From assembly GCA_964486335.1 (NCBI GenBank), contig CAZAMB010000011.1, positions 119,226-183,225 of the forward strand: 64,000 nt of DNA. Reading direction: 5' to 3'. The notes below the pieces were generated by a model. The model was not told where the DNA came from, did not search any database, and saw only the letters and a program-made list of their open reading frames with translations. Within the stretch, counting starts at the first letter, position 1. Each line of letters begins with the position of its first letter. Both the position numbers and the translations under genes were made by a program. The DNA comes from CAZAMB01 sp964486335 (lineage in GTDB: Bacteria > Planctomycetota > Phycisphaerae > UBA1845). Shown one piece after another: positions 7,949-16,506 of the stretch.

Positions 7949-8063
7949 CTAGGCTCTGTCTCAAAACTGTAGCGCCACCCCTTGTGGGTGGCGCGAAACC
8001 CAGTGGCGCAGCCGGTGCGCCGCCGAAATTCCACCGTTCAAGGCGTTTTGAGACAGAGCCTAG
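7949..8063. mobile_element. MITE-like element C with CTAG flanks and perfect terminal inverted repeats
   Basis: CTAG plus GCTCTGTCTCAAAAC (7949-7967) is repeated exactly in inverse as GTTTTGAGACAGAGC plus CTAG (8045-8063). The interior has hairpins, one being GCGCCACCCCTTGTGGGTGGCGC, close to the core hairpin of family A. No transposase is encoded. CTAG target duplications are typical of IS5-type elements, so this could be an IS5-related MITE (inference). Its right CTAG provides the TAG stop of queC on the minus strand. The flank 7869-7905 contains another hairpin, ACCGGTTGAAAACCGGT. Confidence 0.75.
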
Positions 8064-8761
8064 GATTGCGCGGCGTACGAAAGCGGGTCGGGGATACCGG
8101 CTCTCTGGAAGCCCTCGCGTCGCAAGAGACAACTATCGCAGCGGCCGCAGGCGGTGTCGGGATCGGGCGGGTCGTAGCAGCTACGCGTCAGTGAAAAATC
8201 CACGCCGAGTCGAGTGCCTTCGCGGATGATCTGTTCCTTGGTCATGCGGATGAGCGGGGTGTGGATTTTGAATCGGCCGCCCTCGTCGCCGACCTTGGTG
8301 GCAACGGCGGCGAGTCGCTCGAACGCCTCGATGAAGGCCGGCCGGCAATCGGGATAGCCGGAGTAGTCGACGGCGTTGACGCCGATGAAAATGTCGCGTG
8401 CGTTTCGTGATTCGGCGAAAGCGAGCGCGAATGACAAAAAGATTGTGTTGCGCGCGGGGACGTAGGTTACTGGAATGCGCTCGCCGATCTCGGAAATGTC
8501 CTTCGGTTTGGGCACGTCGATCTGATCAGTCAGGGCCGAACCGCCGAAGATGCGCAGGTCGATGTGCTGGACGACATGCTCTTCGACGCTCAGTGCTTCG
8601 GCGACGCGCCGCGCGGCCTGGACCTCGAATGCGTGCCTTTGTCCGTAATCAAAGGTGAGCGCGAGGAGTTGAAACCCCTTTTTCCGGGCGATGGCCGCAG
8701 TCACGGCGGAATCGACTCCACCGGAAATGAGGATGACGGAAAGACGGTCGTTAAGCGTCAC
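8060..8761 (-). CDS. queC: 7-cyano-7-deazaguanine synthase
   Basis: Makes preQ0 from 7-carboxy-7-deazaguanine with ammonia and ATP, in queuosine biosynthesis. The 233 residues start with the PP-loop LISGGVDSAV, then DYGQRHAFEVQAA, PARNTIFLSFAL, GVNAVDYSGYPDCRPAFIEA and the zinc site C...CGRCDSC near the end. GTG 8761 is chosen because AGGA lies 8 bp upstream and it begins just before the first strand; an ATG at 8785 is also in frame. The last codon and TAG stop come from the end of the inverted-repeat element 7949-8063, so the native C-terminus may have been altered slightly. No other queuosine genes lie nearby. Confidence 0.96.
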   Translation of the reverse strand: MTLNDRLSVILISGGVDSAVTAAIARKKGFQLLALTFDYGQRHAFEVQAARRVAEALSVEEHVVQHIDLRIFGGSALTDQIDVPKPKDISEIGERIPVTYVPARNTIFLSFALAFAESRNARDIFIGVNAVDYSGYPDCRPAFIEAFERLAAVATKVGDEGGRFKIHTPLIRMTKEQIIREGTRLGVDFSLTRSCYDPPDPDTACGRCDSCLLRREGFQRAGIPDPLSYAAQS

Positions 8762-9026
8762 GATTAGATTCCTAAAACCTCCCATTCTAACGCAGATTCC
8801 ATAAAACTGCGCCCCCACTGAAACCGTGAATGCTCCTCCTGCTCTGGATAGGATTGGCGGAATCCAATCTGTAACCCAGATGTAATGAGATCGCACCCCG
8901 AAGGTAACCGGGCTTGTATACCATCCGAAGGATGAGTAGGCTTCGTCCCCTTCCAGAAACCATCCGACGGATATGTCGTCCGGCGATTGAAATGGTTCAT
9001 CAAGCTCTTTTTTGGAGAGGCATTCC

Positions 9027-9725
9027 ATGAGAAACGTACGTCACTGGTTGGTCGCTATTGCAATGGTTGCGTTCATCGTTCCCGCGATGGCGCAGGAGAA
9101 GAAGGCGGATCCGCATGCCAAGCCTGCGGTGCCGGCCGAGAAGAAGGCTGAACCGGCGAAGCCGGCGACGGCTGAGAAGCCGGCCGCTGCCGCCGCCCCG
9201 ACGACGGGCGCCGCCATCGGCAAGCCCGCTCCCGCGTTCGCGCTGAAGGGCGTCGACGGCAAGGAAGTGAAGCTCGCCGATTTCGCGGGCAAGATCGTGG
9301 TGCTCGAGTGGTCGAACGCCGGCTGCCCGTTCTGCGTTCGTCACGCTAAGAACAAGACGGCCGAAAAGACGATGGCCGGCTTCAAGGACAAGGGCGTCGT
9401 CTGGGTCAGCATCGACTCGACGGCGACCGCGACGGCGGAAGCCACCGCGAAGTTCACGAAGGAAAACGGAATGACCGGTCCGTATCTGCTGGATCCGACC
9501 GGCGCGACGGGCAAGGCCTATGGCGCGAAGACGACGCCGCATATGTTCGTGATCGACGCCAAGGGCAACCTGGCTTACAGCGGCGCGATTGATGACGATG
9601 CCGATGGCAAGAAGGAAAACGCCCGCAACTACGTCAAGGAAGCGGTTGATGCGCTTCTGAAGGGCTCGACCGTCGCCACCGCGACGACGGATCCGTATGG
9701 CTGCTCGGTGAAGTACAAGAACTAG
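9027..9725 (+). CDS. Exported redoxin (AhpC/TSA-thioredoxin-like)
   Basis: 232 residues: signal peptide MRNVRHWLVAIAMVAFIVPAMAQ, then an Ala/Lys/Pro-rich linker (about residues 24-65), then a thioredoxin fold with GKPAPAFALKGVDGKEVKLADFAGK and the active site NAGCPFC. The second Cys of CPFC is present, so it may run a two-Cys thiol cycle. A Cys near the C-terminus (YGCSVKYKN) is unexplained; similar C-terminal wording occurs in exported planctomycete redoxins. GGAGAGG lies 6 bp upstream of ATG 9027. It is divergent from queC; the 265-bp spacer has two short hairpins built on CATCCGAAGGATG. A strong terminator follows. Confidence 0.88.
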   Translation: MRNVRHWLVAIAMVAFIVPAMAQEKKADPHAKPAVPAEKKAEPAKPATAEKPAAAAAPTTGAAIGKPAPAFALKGVDGKEVKLADFAGKIVVLEWSNAGCPFCVRHAKNKTAEKTMAGFKDKGVVWVSIDSTATATAEATAKFTKENGMTGPYLLDPTGATGKAYGAKTTPHMFVIDAKGNLAYSGAIDDDADGKKENARNYVKEAVDALLKGSTVATATTDPYGCSVKYKN

Positions 9726-9781
9726 TTCTTGCACCGTGAGTCGTCGGGGAATCCCGCGACTCGCAAAACCAGAGTTTATTG

Positions 9782-9826
9782 AGTCCGGCGGGGTGATCCA
9801 AAGTCGCCTCGCCGGACTTTTCCTTT
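9782..9826 (+). terminator. Rho-independent terminator after the redoxin gene
   Basis: Arms AGTCCGGCG (9782-9790) and CGCCGGACT (9810-9818), then TTTTCCTTTT. A second hairpin without a T tract, GAGTCG...CGACTC, lies just upstream at 9739-9763. Confidence 0.85.
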
Positions 9827-9913
9827 TGCCGGAGGCCCGATTCTGATTGAACGATGACATTTCCCGGGCGATCAGAATGAGGCAAGACGCCGATATGGAT
9901 AGAGTCTGGGGCT

Positions 9914-10004
9914 CATAACGATCGAATGTAGCGTCACCCCGGGTGGGTGACGCCATACCCGATTCGTCGCGGACAAGCCCCGACGCTACACTTGGTTGTT
10001 ACAT
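9914..10004. repeat. Inverted-repeat element family A, copy 1
   Basis: About 90 bp. Left arm CATAACGATCGAATGTAGCG and right arm GACGCTACACTTGGTTGTTA followed by CATG are imperfect inverted repeats; an inner hairpin GCGTCACCCCGGGTGGGTGACGC follows the left arm. Nearly the same sequence occurs at 26976-27067. It ends 25 bp before the start of the UbiA-family gene. Confidence 0.75.
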
Positions 10005-10028
10005 GGGCTGGAATTGTCGGCGGGTTGT

Positions 10029-11060
10029 ATGGACACGACAGAAGTCAGAACACTTTCGCAGGCGTCCAAAGCCGAATCCGGCGTGCGGTCGGCGGATGAT
10101 CGAGCAAGCGGCGATTCACGCGGCTTCTCGGCGTGGCTGGACGCCGTTTCCCTGATCCGACCGGCCCAGTGGATCAAGAATATCGTCGTGTTCGCCGGAC
10201 CGGCCGCCGGGTTGAAGCTCTCCTCGGCGGATTCTCTGCGCGACACCGGCCTGACCTTCGCGGCGTTCTGTCTGGCCGCCAGCACCGGATATGTCGTCAA
10301 CGACGTTCTCGATCGGCAGGCGGATCGAAGTCACCCGACCAAGCGCAACCGTCCGGTGGCGGCGGGTCGAATCGGCGTCGGGTCGGCCCTGCTGATCGCA
10401 GCGGTGACGCTCGCGCTGTGCATGGTCCTCACGGTGTTCTATCTGCCGACGGGCGTGCTGACCGTGTTGAGCGTCTATCTTCTAATGACCTTGGCGTATT
10501 CGGCCTGGCTCAAGGAACGCGTGATCCTCGACGTGATCGTGATTGCGATGGGATTCGTGTTGCGGGCCATGGCCGGATCGGCGGCGGTGGGCGTATCGGC
10601 GTCGGAATGGCTGGTGGCCTGCGTCTTTACCTTGTGTCTGTTCATGGGGTTCGGCAAGCGCCGCTGCGAGATCGCCATGATCGCCGATACAGAAGGCGCG
10701 GGGCTGCATCGACGGACGCTGGTTCGCTACACGCCGGACTTGTTGAACCACCTGCTGACCGTCTCGGCGGGAATTTCGATCATTACGTTTCTTCTCTACA
10801 CCCTCGACACGCAGGGGCACCCCGCGCCGTTTCACAAAGAGCACCTTTTCTACACGCTGCCGCTGGTGGTTTACGGCGTATTTCGTTTCGCAATGTTGAC
10901 GGAACTGGGCCTGCATACCGGCCCGACGGAGATCGTCCTCAAGGACAAAGCGATTCTGCTCACCATTGTGCTTTGGACGGCGTTCGCGATGGTAATCGCC
11001 TATCAAGATCATTTGTTTGGAAAAGGAGGGCTGGCCCGGTTCTTCGATGCCGCGACCTGA
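10029..11060 (+). CDS. UbiA-family prenyltransferase (decaprenyl-phosphate phosphoribosyltransferase-like)
   Basis: A 343-residue integral membrane protein with eight to nine hydrophobic segments. The first Asp-rich motif NDVLDRQADRSHPTKRNRP fits the UbiA superfamily, and the opening LIRPAQWIKNIVVFAGP with a later FGKRRCE resembles the decaprenyl-phosphate phosphoribosyltransferase branch, which transfers 5-phosphoribose-diphosphate to a polyprenyl phosphate. The assignment to that branch is by motif memory only. ATG 10029 is in the right place; the 40-residue N-terminus before the first helix is hydrophilic. The next gene, DUF362, starts 54 bp later on the same strand, so the two probably form a unit. 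Confidence 0.82.
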   Translation: MDTTEVRTLSQASKAESGVRSADDRASGDSRGFSAWLDAVSLIRPAQWIKNIVVFAGPAAGLKLSSADSLRDTGLTFAAFCLAASTGYVVNDVLDRQADRSHPTKRNRPVAAGRIGVGSALLIAAVTLALCMVLTVFYLPTGVLTVLSVYLLMTLAYSAWLKERVILDVIVIAMGFVLRAMAGSAAVGVSASEWLVACVFTLCLFMGFGKRRCEIAMIADTEGAGLHRRTLVRYTPDLLNHLLTVSAGISIITFLLYTLDTQGHPAPFHKEHLFYTLPLVVYGVFRFAMLTELGLHTGPTEIVLKDKAILLTIVLWTAFAMVIAYQDHLFGKGGLARFFDAAT

Positions 11061-11114
11061 TCCGGTACGCGCCCTCGATCGACAACCGTACGCTGCTCTT
11101 CCAGAATCATCGAT

Positions 11115-12401
11115 ATGAATCGGCCCAAGGTTACCATACTCCGCACGTCGCCCGAGACCGTGCTCGAGGATTATCATCGCCTGCTGAATCTGGCGGGCTA
11201 TCGCGACGTGATCGCTCGTGACGCCGACACCGCGCTGAAGGTGAACATCTCGTGGCACTTCTTCTATCCGGCGGCCTCGACCACCCCGTGGCAACTGGAG
11301 GGCGTCATCCGCGCGATGAAGCGCGACGGTTACGACCCGAACCTGATCCACGCCTGCCACAATCGCACCGTGGTCATCGACGCCCGCCTCGGCGAACGGG
11401 AAAACAAACAGGTCAACGTGATCGACGCCCACGGGCTGCGAAACATCCACCTGTACGATCCGGACAACGAGTGGGTTCCCATCCGCGAGGCCGTCGGCGA
11501 CGTGGCCGATCGGTTTCTCTGTCTCGACGATGTATATCCCAAGGGATTCAGCATTCCGCGACGCTTCATCGGCGAGAACATCATTCATTTGCCCACTGTC
11601 AAAACGCACGTGTTCACGACCATGACAGGGGCGATGAAAAACGCCTTCGGCGGGCTGCTCAACGAGCATCGCCACTGGACGCATCCGGTGATCCACGAAA
11701 CCCTCGTCGATCTGCTTATGATCCAGCAGAAAATCCATCGCGGAGTGTTCGCGGTGATGGACGGCACGTTCGCCGGCGACGGACCGGGGCCTCGATGCAT
11801 GATTCCGCACGTCAAAAACGTGCTGCTTGCCTCGGCCGATCAAGTCGCGATCGACGCGGTCGCGGCGAAGCTCATGGGCTTCGATCCGCTGTCGGACGTG
11901 AAGTTTATCCGGCTCGCCCACGAGCGCGGACTGGGCTGCGGCGACGTGAAGGAAATCGAAATTGTCGGCGACGTGAACCTCGATCGTGAAAACTGGCGAT
12001 TCGAGGGGCCGTTCAAACGCATGACCTTCGCGGCCACGATGCAGCACTGGATCTACTGGGGACGGCTCAAGCGGTTCGTCGAGTGGTCGCTGCGGACGTG
12101 GCTTGCGCCGTGGGCGTACATCGCCAGCGTGCTGTATCACGATTCTTTCTGGTATCCGATTCGCGGGCGAGTGCGCGTTCGACGGGCCATGAGCAGCGCG
12201 TGGGGTCGCCTCTTTCACAATTGGGATTCGGTTCGGCCCGACGAGCGCGGATACAAAGACGTCGGCGAGACGCACGGGACCATCGTGCGCAGTGTTTGGC
12301 GACTGCTGGCCATGTCGTGGGACATTCTCAAAACATGCGTGCGCGAGGCCCCGGAACTCACCCTTCGCAAGCGTCGTCGAGCGCCGTCGGACGGCACATA
12401 G
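11115..12401 (+). CDS. DUF362 domain protein
   Basis: 428 residues. The central part matches the DUF362 pattern: LKVNISWH, VVIDA, NIIHLPTVKTH followed by TMTGAMKNAFGG (the usual KTH...GAxKN-G signature), and ADQVAIDAVAAKLMGFDP. The 4Fe-4S ferredoxin domain often attached to DUF362 is missing. The C-terminal ~130 residues contain aromatic-rich segments (WIYWGRLKRFVEWSLRTWLAPWAYI) that could be amphipathic or membrane-associated. The biochemical function of the family is not established. Tight linkage to the UbiA-like gene suggests a role around a prenyl-linked lipid, but this is guesswork. No clear Shine-Dalgarno. Confidence 0.8.
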   Translation: MNRPKVTILRTSPETVLEDYHRLLNLAGYRDVIARDADTALKVNISWHFFYPAASTTPWQLEGVIRAMKRDGYDPNLIHACHNRTVVIDARLGERENKQVNVIDAHGLRNIHLYDPDNEWVPIREAVGDVADRFLCLDDVYPKGFSIPRRFIGENIIHLPTVKTHVFTTMTGAMKNAFGGLLNEHRHWTHPVIHETLVDLLMIQQKIHRGVFAVMDGTFAGDGPGPRCMIPHVKNVLLASADQVAIDAVAAKLMGFDPLSDVKFIRLAHERGLGCGDVKEIEIVGDVNLDRENWRFEGPFKRMTFAATMQHWIYWGRLKRFVEWSLRTWLAPWAYIASVLYHDSFWYPIRGRVRVRRAMSSAWGRLFHNWDSVRPDERGYKDVGETHGTIVRSVWRLLAMSWDILKTCVREAPELTLRKRRRAPSDGT

Positions 12402-12422
12402 CAGTCCCCGCGCGGCGGAAAT

Positions 12423-14951
12423 CTACTCCGGCGTGCAGCCGGCTGTCGCGGACAAATCGCAAAGCACCGGCGTCGGAACGACCGCGGCGATGCCGCCCGA
12501 GTCAAACGACGCCCGAACCTGCAAGTATCGTCCGACAACACCGGCCAGCGGATCGCCGCTCACGGCTTCGACAAACGTCGCTGATTCCAGATCAGCCAAA
12601 CTCTCAGCCGCACGAACTTCAACGATCATTGCCGTTCCCTCGGGAACCGCCAGCGTAGCACAGCCTTCGGTGTTCCACGTCACGCTCTGCCACGGCGTGG
12701 CACCACGCTCGGAGTCGATCTCCTCGGTCCAAGAGCCGGAGACGGCCGACTTGCGACCGACGAAACCGCTCAGGTCGCCAAGGTTGGCCGGACCAGAGCC
12801 CGCACCGAGATTGACCGTCAAATCGACCGCGCCGATGCGGATTCCGCCGTTGCCCACCTGTCCAGCCGACGGGTTAATTCGCATGACGTTGTTGGAGTGG
12901 TAATTGGTGACCCATACTTTGCCGTTGCCGTCGACCGCAACGCCTGTCGGACCCGCGCCGCCCGAACCGGCCAGCGGGACATTTCCCACGAAGGTTCCGT
13001 CGGTGCGCAGGTGGGCCACGGTCGTTGCGCCGAAGATGGAGTGGGCGATCCAGACGTTTCCTGTTGCATCGATCGCGATGCCCTCAGCGTTGATGTTGCC
13101 ATGTTGATGTGAACGTAGCCAAGAGCCGTCCGGCCCGAACACGTGGACCGTGTTGCCGAACAGCGTGGTGTTCCAGATGTTGCCGGTGGCTTGATCGACC
13201 GCCAGGCCGTAGGAAACACCCGTCACAGGGATGCAGACGCCCGTCCGGGTGCTCGGATCATATCGCAGCAGACTTTGCGAGCTGGTGGACGCCCAGAGCA
13301 CGCCCGCGCGGTCCACCACCGCGTCATTGCCGCCGCAACCCGGGTCGAACACGCTGCCCGCATTCGGTTTGCCGGACGAACCGACCAACTGGTGCCGCGC
13401 GTTGTCACTGCTGCCCGTCCAGACGTTGTTGCGCAGGTCAATGGCCAGCGCGCCGATCGACGTGGCCGCGGTGCGCGTGTAGTTGACGATGCACTCATCC
13501 ATGGCGGTCGAGACGCCGCCGCTGTTGTCCGCGCCGCCGGCGTTGCCCCACGGCCGGATGTTGCCCAGCCCGGTCGAAGTGTCGATCACGCCATTGCGGT
13601 TGCGATCAACGCAGCGCCCGGAATCCAGCGATGCAATCCGCGTGATGGACCCGGCTCCATCGATCTCATCATAGTTGGCGACCCAGGCGAGTCCGTCGCG
13701 ATCCACCGCCACGCGCCACGGATTGCGTCCGCGACCGTCGGGAGCCGAATTGTATTCACCCAGCACCGCGCCGGTCTCCGCGTTGATTTGGACGACCGTG
13801 CCGCGATCGGCCGCTCCGACCCAGATGCTCTTGGTCATCGGAACTTGCCCGCTCAGTTGAACCTGGTGCGGCGTGTCGTTGCCCACGTTGAATTGCGATC
13901 CGTTGGCGAACTGAAGGTCGAACGTATAGCTCTTGGAAAGAACGCCGGACCCGCTGCAATCCAGGCAGCGAACACTCGCGGCATCGGCGAAAATGGTCGC
14001 GCCGCCGGTGGCCGTCGACCCGCCGCCCGCCTCGAAAAACTCCGCTCCGAGCAGTTCATACGCGCCGCCGTCGGTTCGCGCGGTCGCCAAGCGGAACAAC
14101 ACGATATCGCCCGGCAGCAGCGACTTGGCGTAACCCAGACCCGCGCCGGAATTGACCGGAAGGTCCACGAGCGCCAACTGCGACAGACTGTCCGCTGCGG
14201 CGAACTCGGCCTGCGATTCATCGATATTGACCCGCACCCATCGCTTATCCCCGTACATCGAGGCGGCTGTTCCACCTCGCAGTACCGCAGCGCTGATGTT
14301 GAACACGAAGCAACCGTCGAGCGGACCGGTCCGATAGAGGAACAATCGAAGCGACACGTCGTTCGATGAAGAGTACGTGCGCGCCAGCGGTGCGCGGAAA
14401 ACGACGGGGTTCAACTCGGTTTCATCGGCTACACCCAGCATCGCCACGGTTAGCGGAGCGCCTTCGACCGGAAACTCACCGCCCTCGGCCGCTGAAAAAT
14501 CGTCGATAAAGACATCAAAGAAACTGCTGGTCGCTCCGCCGCCTCCACCGCCGCCTCCACCAATCACCACCACGCCGGTTCCGCCGGCCGGCCCCTGTTC
14601 ACCTTCCGGACCCTCGGGCCCTTCCGGACCTTCCGCCCCCTGCGGACCTTCAGGCCCTTCCGGGCCCTGCGGACCTTCGGGGCCTTGCGGTCCCTGGCAG
14701 TCCAGCGCGGTGAAATCGCCGTCGCCGTTGGTGTCCTCATCGGGATCGGCCACTCCGTTGCCGTTGAGGTCCCAGCAGTTCAGGCCGTCTTCGCCATCGC
14801 GACCATCGACAGGAGTGCCCGTGCCGTTGTCGTTGCCGTTGTTGTTTCCGCGACCGAATAATCCTCCCGGTCCGCAACCTCCGGCGAGTAGAGCCAATGA
14901 CATCGCGCAAGAAAGCGACGCAACGGCGATTCTGTCTTTGTTCCGCGCCAT
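12423..14951 (-). CDS. Collagen-like/NHL-repeat lipoprotein
   Basis: 842 residues. A lipoprotein signal (lipobox LLAGGC at about residues 21-26) is followed by an Asn/Gly stretch, a Ca-binding-like DPDEDTNGDGD segment, then about 15 G-x-y triplets of GPQGPEG type (residues ~95-140) and a Gly-rich GGGGGGG hinge. The following ~230 residues are beta-rich and unassigned. The second half carries repeats of the type GVAVDGNGKVWVTNY, IDATGNVWIAHS and VDQATGNIW, i.e. NHL/Vgb-like propeller blades. AGGAG lies 9 bp before ATG 14951 and a promoter (TTGCGA-17-TATACT) ends about 88 bp upstream of the start. Probably a surface protein; ligand unknown. It converges with the DUF362 gene with 21 bp between. 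Confidence 0.82.
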   Translation of the reverse strand: MARNKDRIAVASLSCAMSLALLAGGCGPGGLFGRGNNNGNDNGTGTPVDGRDGEDGLNCWDLNGNGVADPDEDTNGDGDFTALDCQGPQGPEGPQGPEGPEGPQGAEGPEGPEGPEGEQGPAGGTGVVVIGGGGGGGGGATSSFFDVFIDDFSAAEGGEFPVEGAPLTVAMLGVADETELNPVVFRAPLARTYSSSNDVSLRLFLYRTGPLDGCFVFNISAAVLRGGTAASMYGDKRWVRVNIDESQAEFAAADSLSQLALVDLPVNSGAGLGYAKSLLPGDIVLFRLATARTDGGAYELLGAEFFEAGGGSTATGGATIFADAASVRCLDCSGSGVLSKSYTFDLQFANGSQFNVGNDTPHQVQLSGQVPMTKSIWVGAADRGTVVQINAETGAVLGEYNSAPDGRGRNPWRVAVDRDGLAWVANYDEIDGAGSITRIASLDSGRCVDRNRNGVIDTSTGLGNIRPWGNAGGADNSGGVSTAMDECIVNYTRTAATSIGALAIDLRNNVWTGSSDNARHQLVGSSGKPNAGSVFDPGCGGNDAVVDRAGVLWASTSSQSLLRYDPSTRTGVCIPVTGVSYGLAVDQATGNIWNTTLFGNTVHVFGPDGSWLRSHQHGNINAEGIAIDATGNVWIAHSIFGATTVAHLRTDGTFVGNVPLAGSGGAGPTGVAVDGNGKVWVTNYHSNNVMRINPSAGQVGNGGIRIGAVDLTVNLGAGSGPANLGDLSGFVGRKSAVSGSWTEEIDSERGATPWQSVTWNTEGCATLAVPEGTAMIVEVRAAESLADLESATFVEAVSGDPLAGVVGRYLQVRASFDSGGIAAVVPTPVLCDLSATAGCTPE

Positions 14952-15038
14952 TCGTTGGAGCTCCTGTGTGAAAGGCAATGCAATCGACGCGAAGGTCGTT
15001 CTGCGTTGATGCCAAGACCCCATTGGATTAACTCAATG

Positions 15039-15067
15039 AGTATAGCGGGATGGGGCGCGAATCGCAA
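15039..15067 (-). promoter_or_regulatory. Sigma-70-type promoter of the collagen-like lipoprotein gene
   Basis: On the minus strand: -35 TTGCGA (15067-15062), 17-bp spacer, -10 TATACT (15044-15039). Transcription would start near 15032, about 80 bp before the start codon at 14951. Confidence 0.6.
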
Positions 15068-15192
15068 TGCGGACATTCGCCGACAACGTCCGGAAATCAA
15101 GAGAAAACACGGGTGGTTTGCCGAAATTCGGCGAGGCTTTCCGTGAGATCAGACTCAGGCGCCGTTTGCAGCGAGAAGTTGGGCAAAGCGCC

Positions 15193-16506
15193 TCACGGCG
15201 CGTTGTCCGCAGGCGATCGCTGCGCGTTGAACCACACGAGCATCCGTTGTGGAATGGAAGGTTGGGAAGGTCCGGCGGTCGTCTCCACGAGAAGCCCGCT
15301 GGCCGCGGCAATATCGGGCATCGCGTCGCCGTTGAAATCGGCAATCACCACGCCCCCCATCGCCGATAATCCCGTTTCCGGCAGTCCGCTCTCGGAAACA
15401 TACGTCCAATGTCCCGACCCGTCGCCCAACAGCGCAAAGACGCCGCGAACGTATCCGCCGTCGAGCGTCAGTCGCCCCGAACAGACGAGGTCGAGCCGCC
15501 CGTCGCCGTCGAGATCGCCTAAGGCAACCCCTACCGCGCCGCCGCGCATGTCCGGAAAAACATCCGCCGTTTTCTTCCAGGAACCGTCGGCCTGTTGAAG
15601 ATAAACCTCCGGTCCGTCCACCCAATTGGCGACCGCCAAATCAGGGCGGCCGTCACCGTTCACATCGCCGACATCGAGTCCGTGAAACAACCCTTCGATA
15701 ATGGGTGAAGGAAGTCCGGTGGAGAACTCCGTCCAGCCGCCCGATCCATCGCCCCGCCAGACGCGAGGCCCGACGCCCAACGACGCTGCGACGTCGACGT
15801 GTCCGTCGCCGTTAAAGTCGGTCATCACGATTCGATTGCCGAAGCCGGTGGCGGGAAGCGTGGTCGGCACGAAGGTCCACGTCATCGCGGACTTGTCGGC
15901 GAGATACAGCGAAATGCCACCCTCGTCCTGCGCGATGGAAGCGATATCGAGGCGGCCGTCGCCGTTTACATCCCCCACCGCAATGTCCTCCACGCCGACG
16001 AACTGCACAAACTTCGCGTCACCCGGTTCGACGATCGGCGGGTGCATTTCAGTGATCGCGCTCGTCCAGCGTCCTTTTCCGTCGTTGAGGAAGACAAAGA
16101 TCCCTTGACAGTGATCCCCGATCGCCAGATCGATGAATCCGTCGCCGTTGAAATCCGCCGCCGCCAATCCTCCTCCACAGGACGGCTTACTGAACTTCAA
16201 TCCGGCGGACGAATCGACCCACGTCCCGTCGGGGCGCGAAAGCCAGACCTTGGGCCCCTGCCCCAGTCGGACGTGCGCGGCAAGGTCGAGCCGACCGTCG
16301 CCGTCGAAATCGGCGACCACCGGATCGCTCTTCCACATGCCGCTCGTCGGCAGCCCGTCAGAGCCGAGCCAAAACGAAACACGAGGCGGCGTCGGCGCGG
16401 CCTTCAGTGGTTCGCCACGCTTGGGCCGATGGCATCCGATCAAAGCCACTGTCAGCAGCAATAGCCATTCGCGGATGTGCTTCGTTCGTTTCATCTTCGA
16501 GATCAT
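15193..16506 (-). CDS. FG-GAP/VCBS repeat lipoprotein
   Basis: 437 residues with a lipoprotein signal (lipobox ALIGC) and then six to seven beta-propeller blades of FG-GAP type, each with a Ca-binding loop such as DFDGDGRLDL, DFNGDGFIDL, DVNGDGRLDI, DFNGDGHVDV, DVNGDGRPDL, DLDGDGRLDL and DFNGDAMPDI. These form a seven-bladed propeller in homologues; no enzymatic domain is attached. ATG 16506 overlaps the TGA of the preceding gene (ATGA), which argues for translational coupling; ATG 16494 is an alternative with a slightly better GAAG upstream. Confidence 0.85.
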   Translation of the reverse strand: MISKMKRTKHIREWLLLLTVALIGCHRPKRGEPLKAAPTPPRVSFWLGSDGLPTSGMWKSDPVVADFDGDGRLDLAAHVRLGQGPKVWLSRPDGTWVDSSAGLKFSKPSCGGGLAAADFNGDGFIDLAIGDHCQGIFVFLNDGKGRWTSAITEMHPPIVEPGDAKFVQFVGVEDIAVGDVNGDGRLDIASIAQDEGGISLYLADKSAMTWTFVPTTLPATGFGNRIVMTDFNGDGHVDVAASLGVGPRVWRGDGSGGWTEFSTGLPSPIIEGLFHGLDVGDVNGDGRPDLAVANWVDGPEVYLQQADGSWKKTADVFPDMRGGAVGVALGDLDGDGRLDLVCSGRLTLDGGYVRGVFALLGDGSGHWTYVSESGLPETGLSAMGGVVIADFNGDAMPDIAAASGLLVETTAGPSQPSIPQRMLVWFNAQRSPADNAP

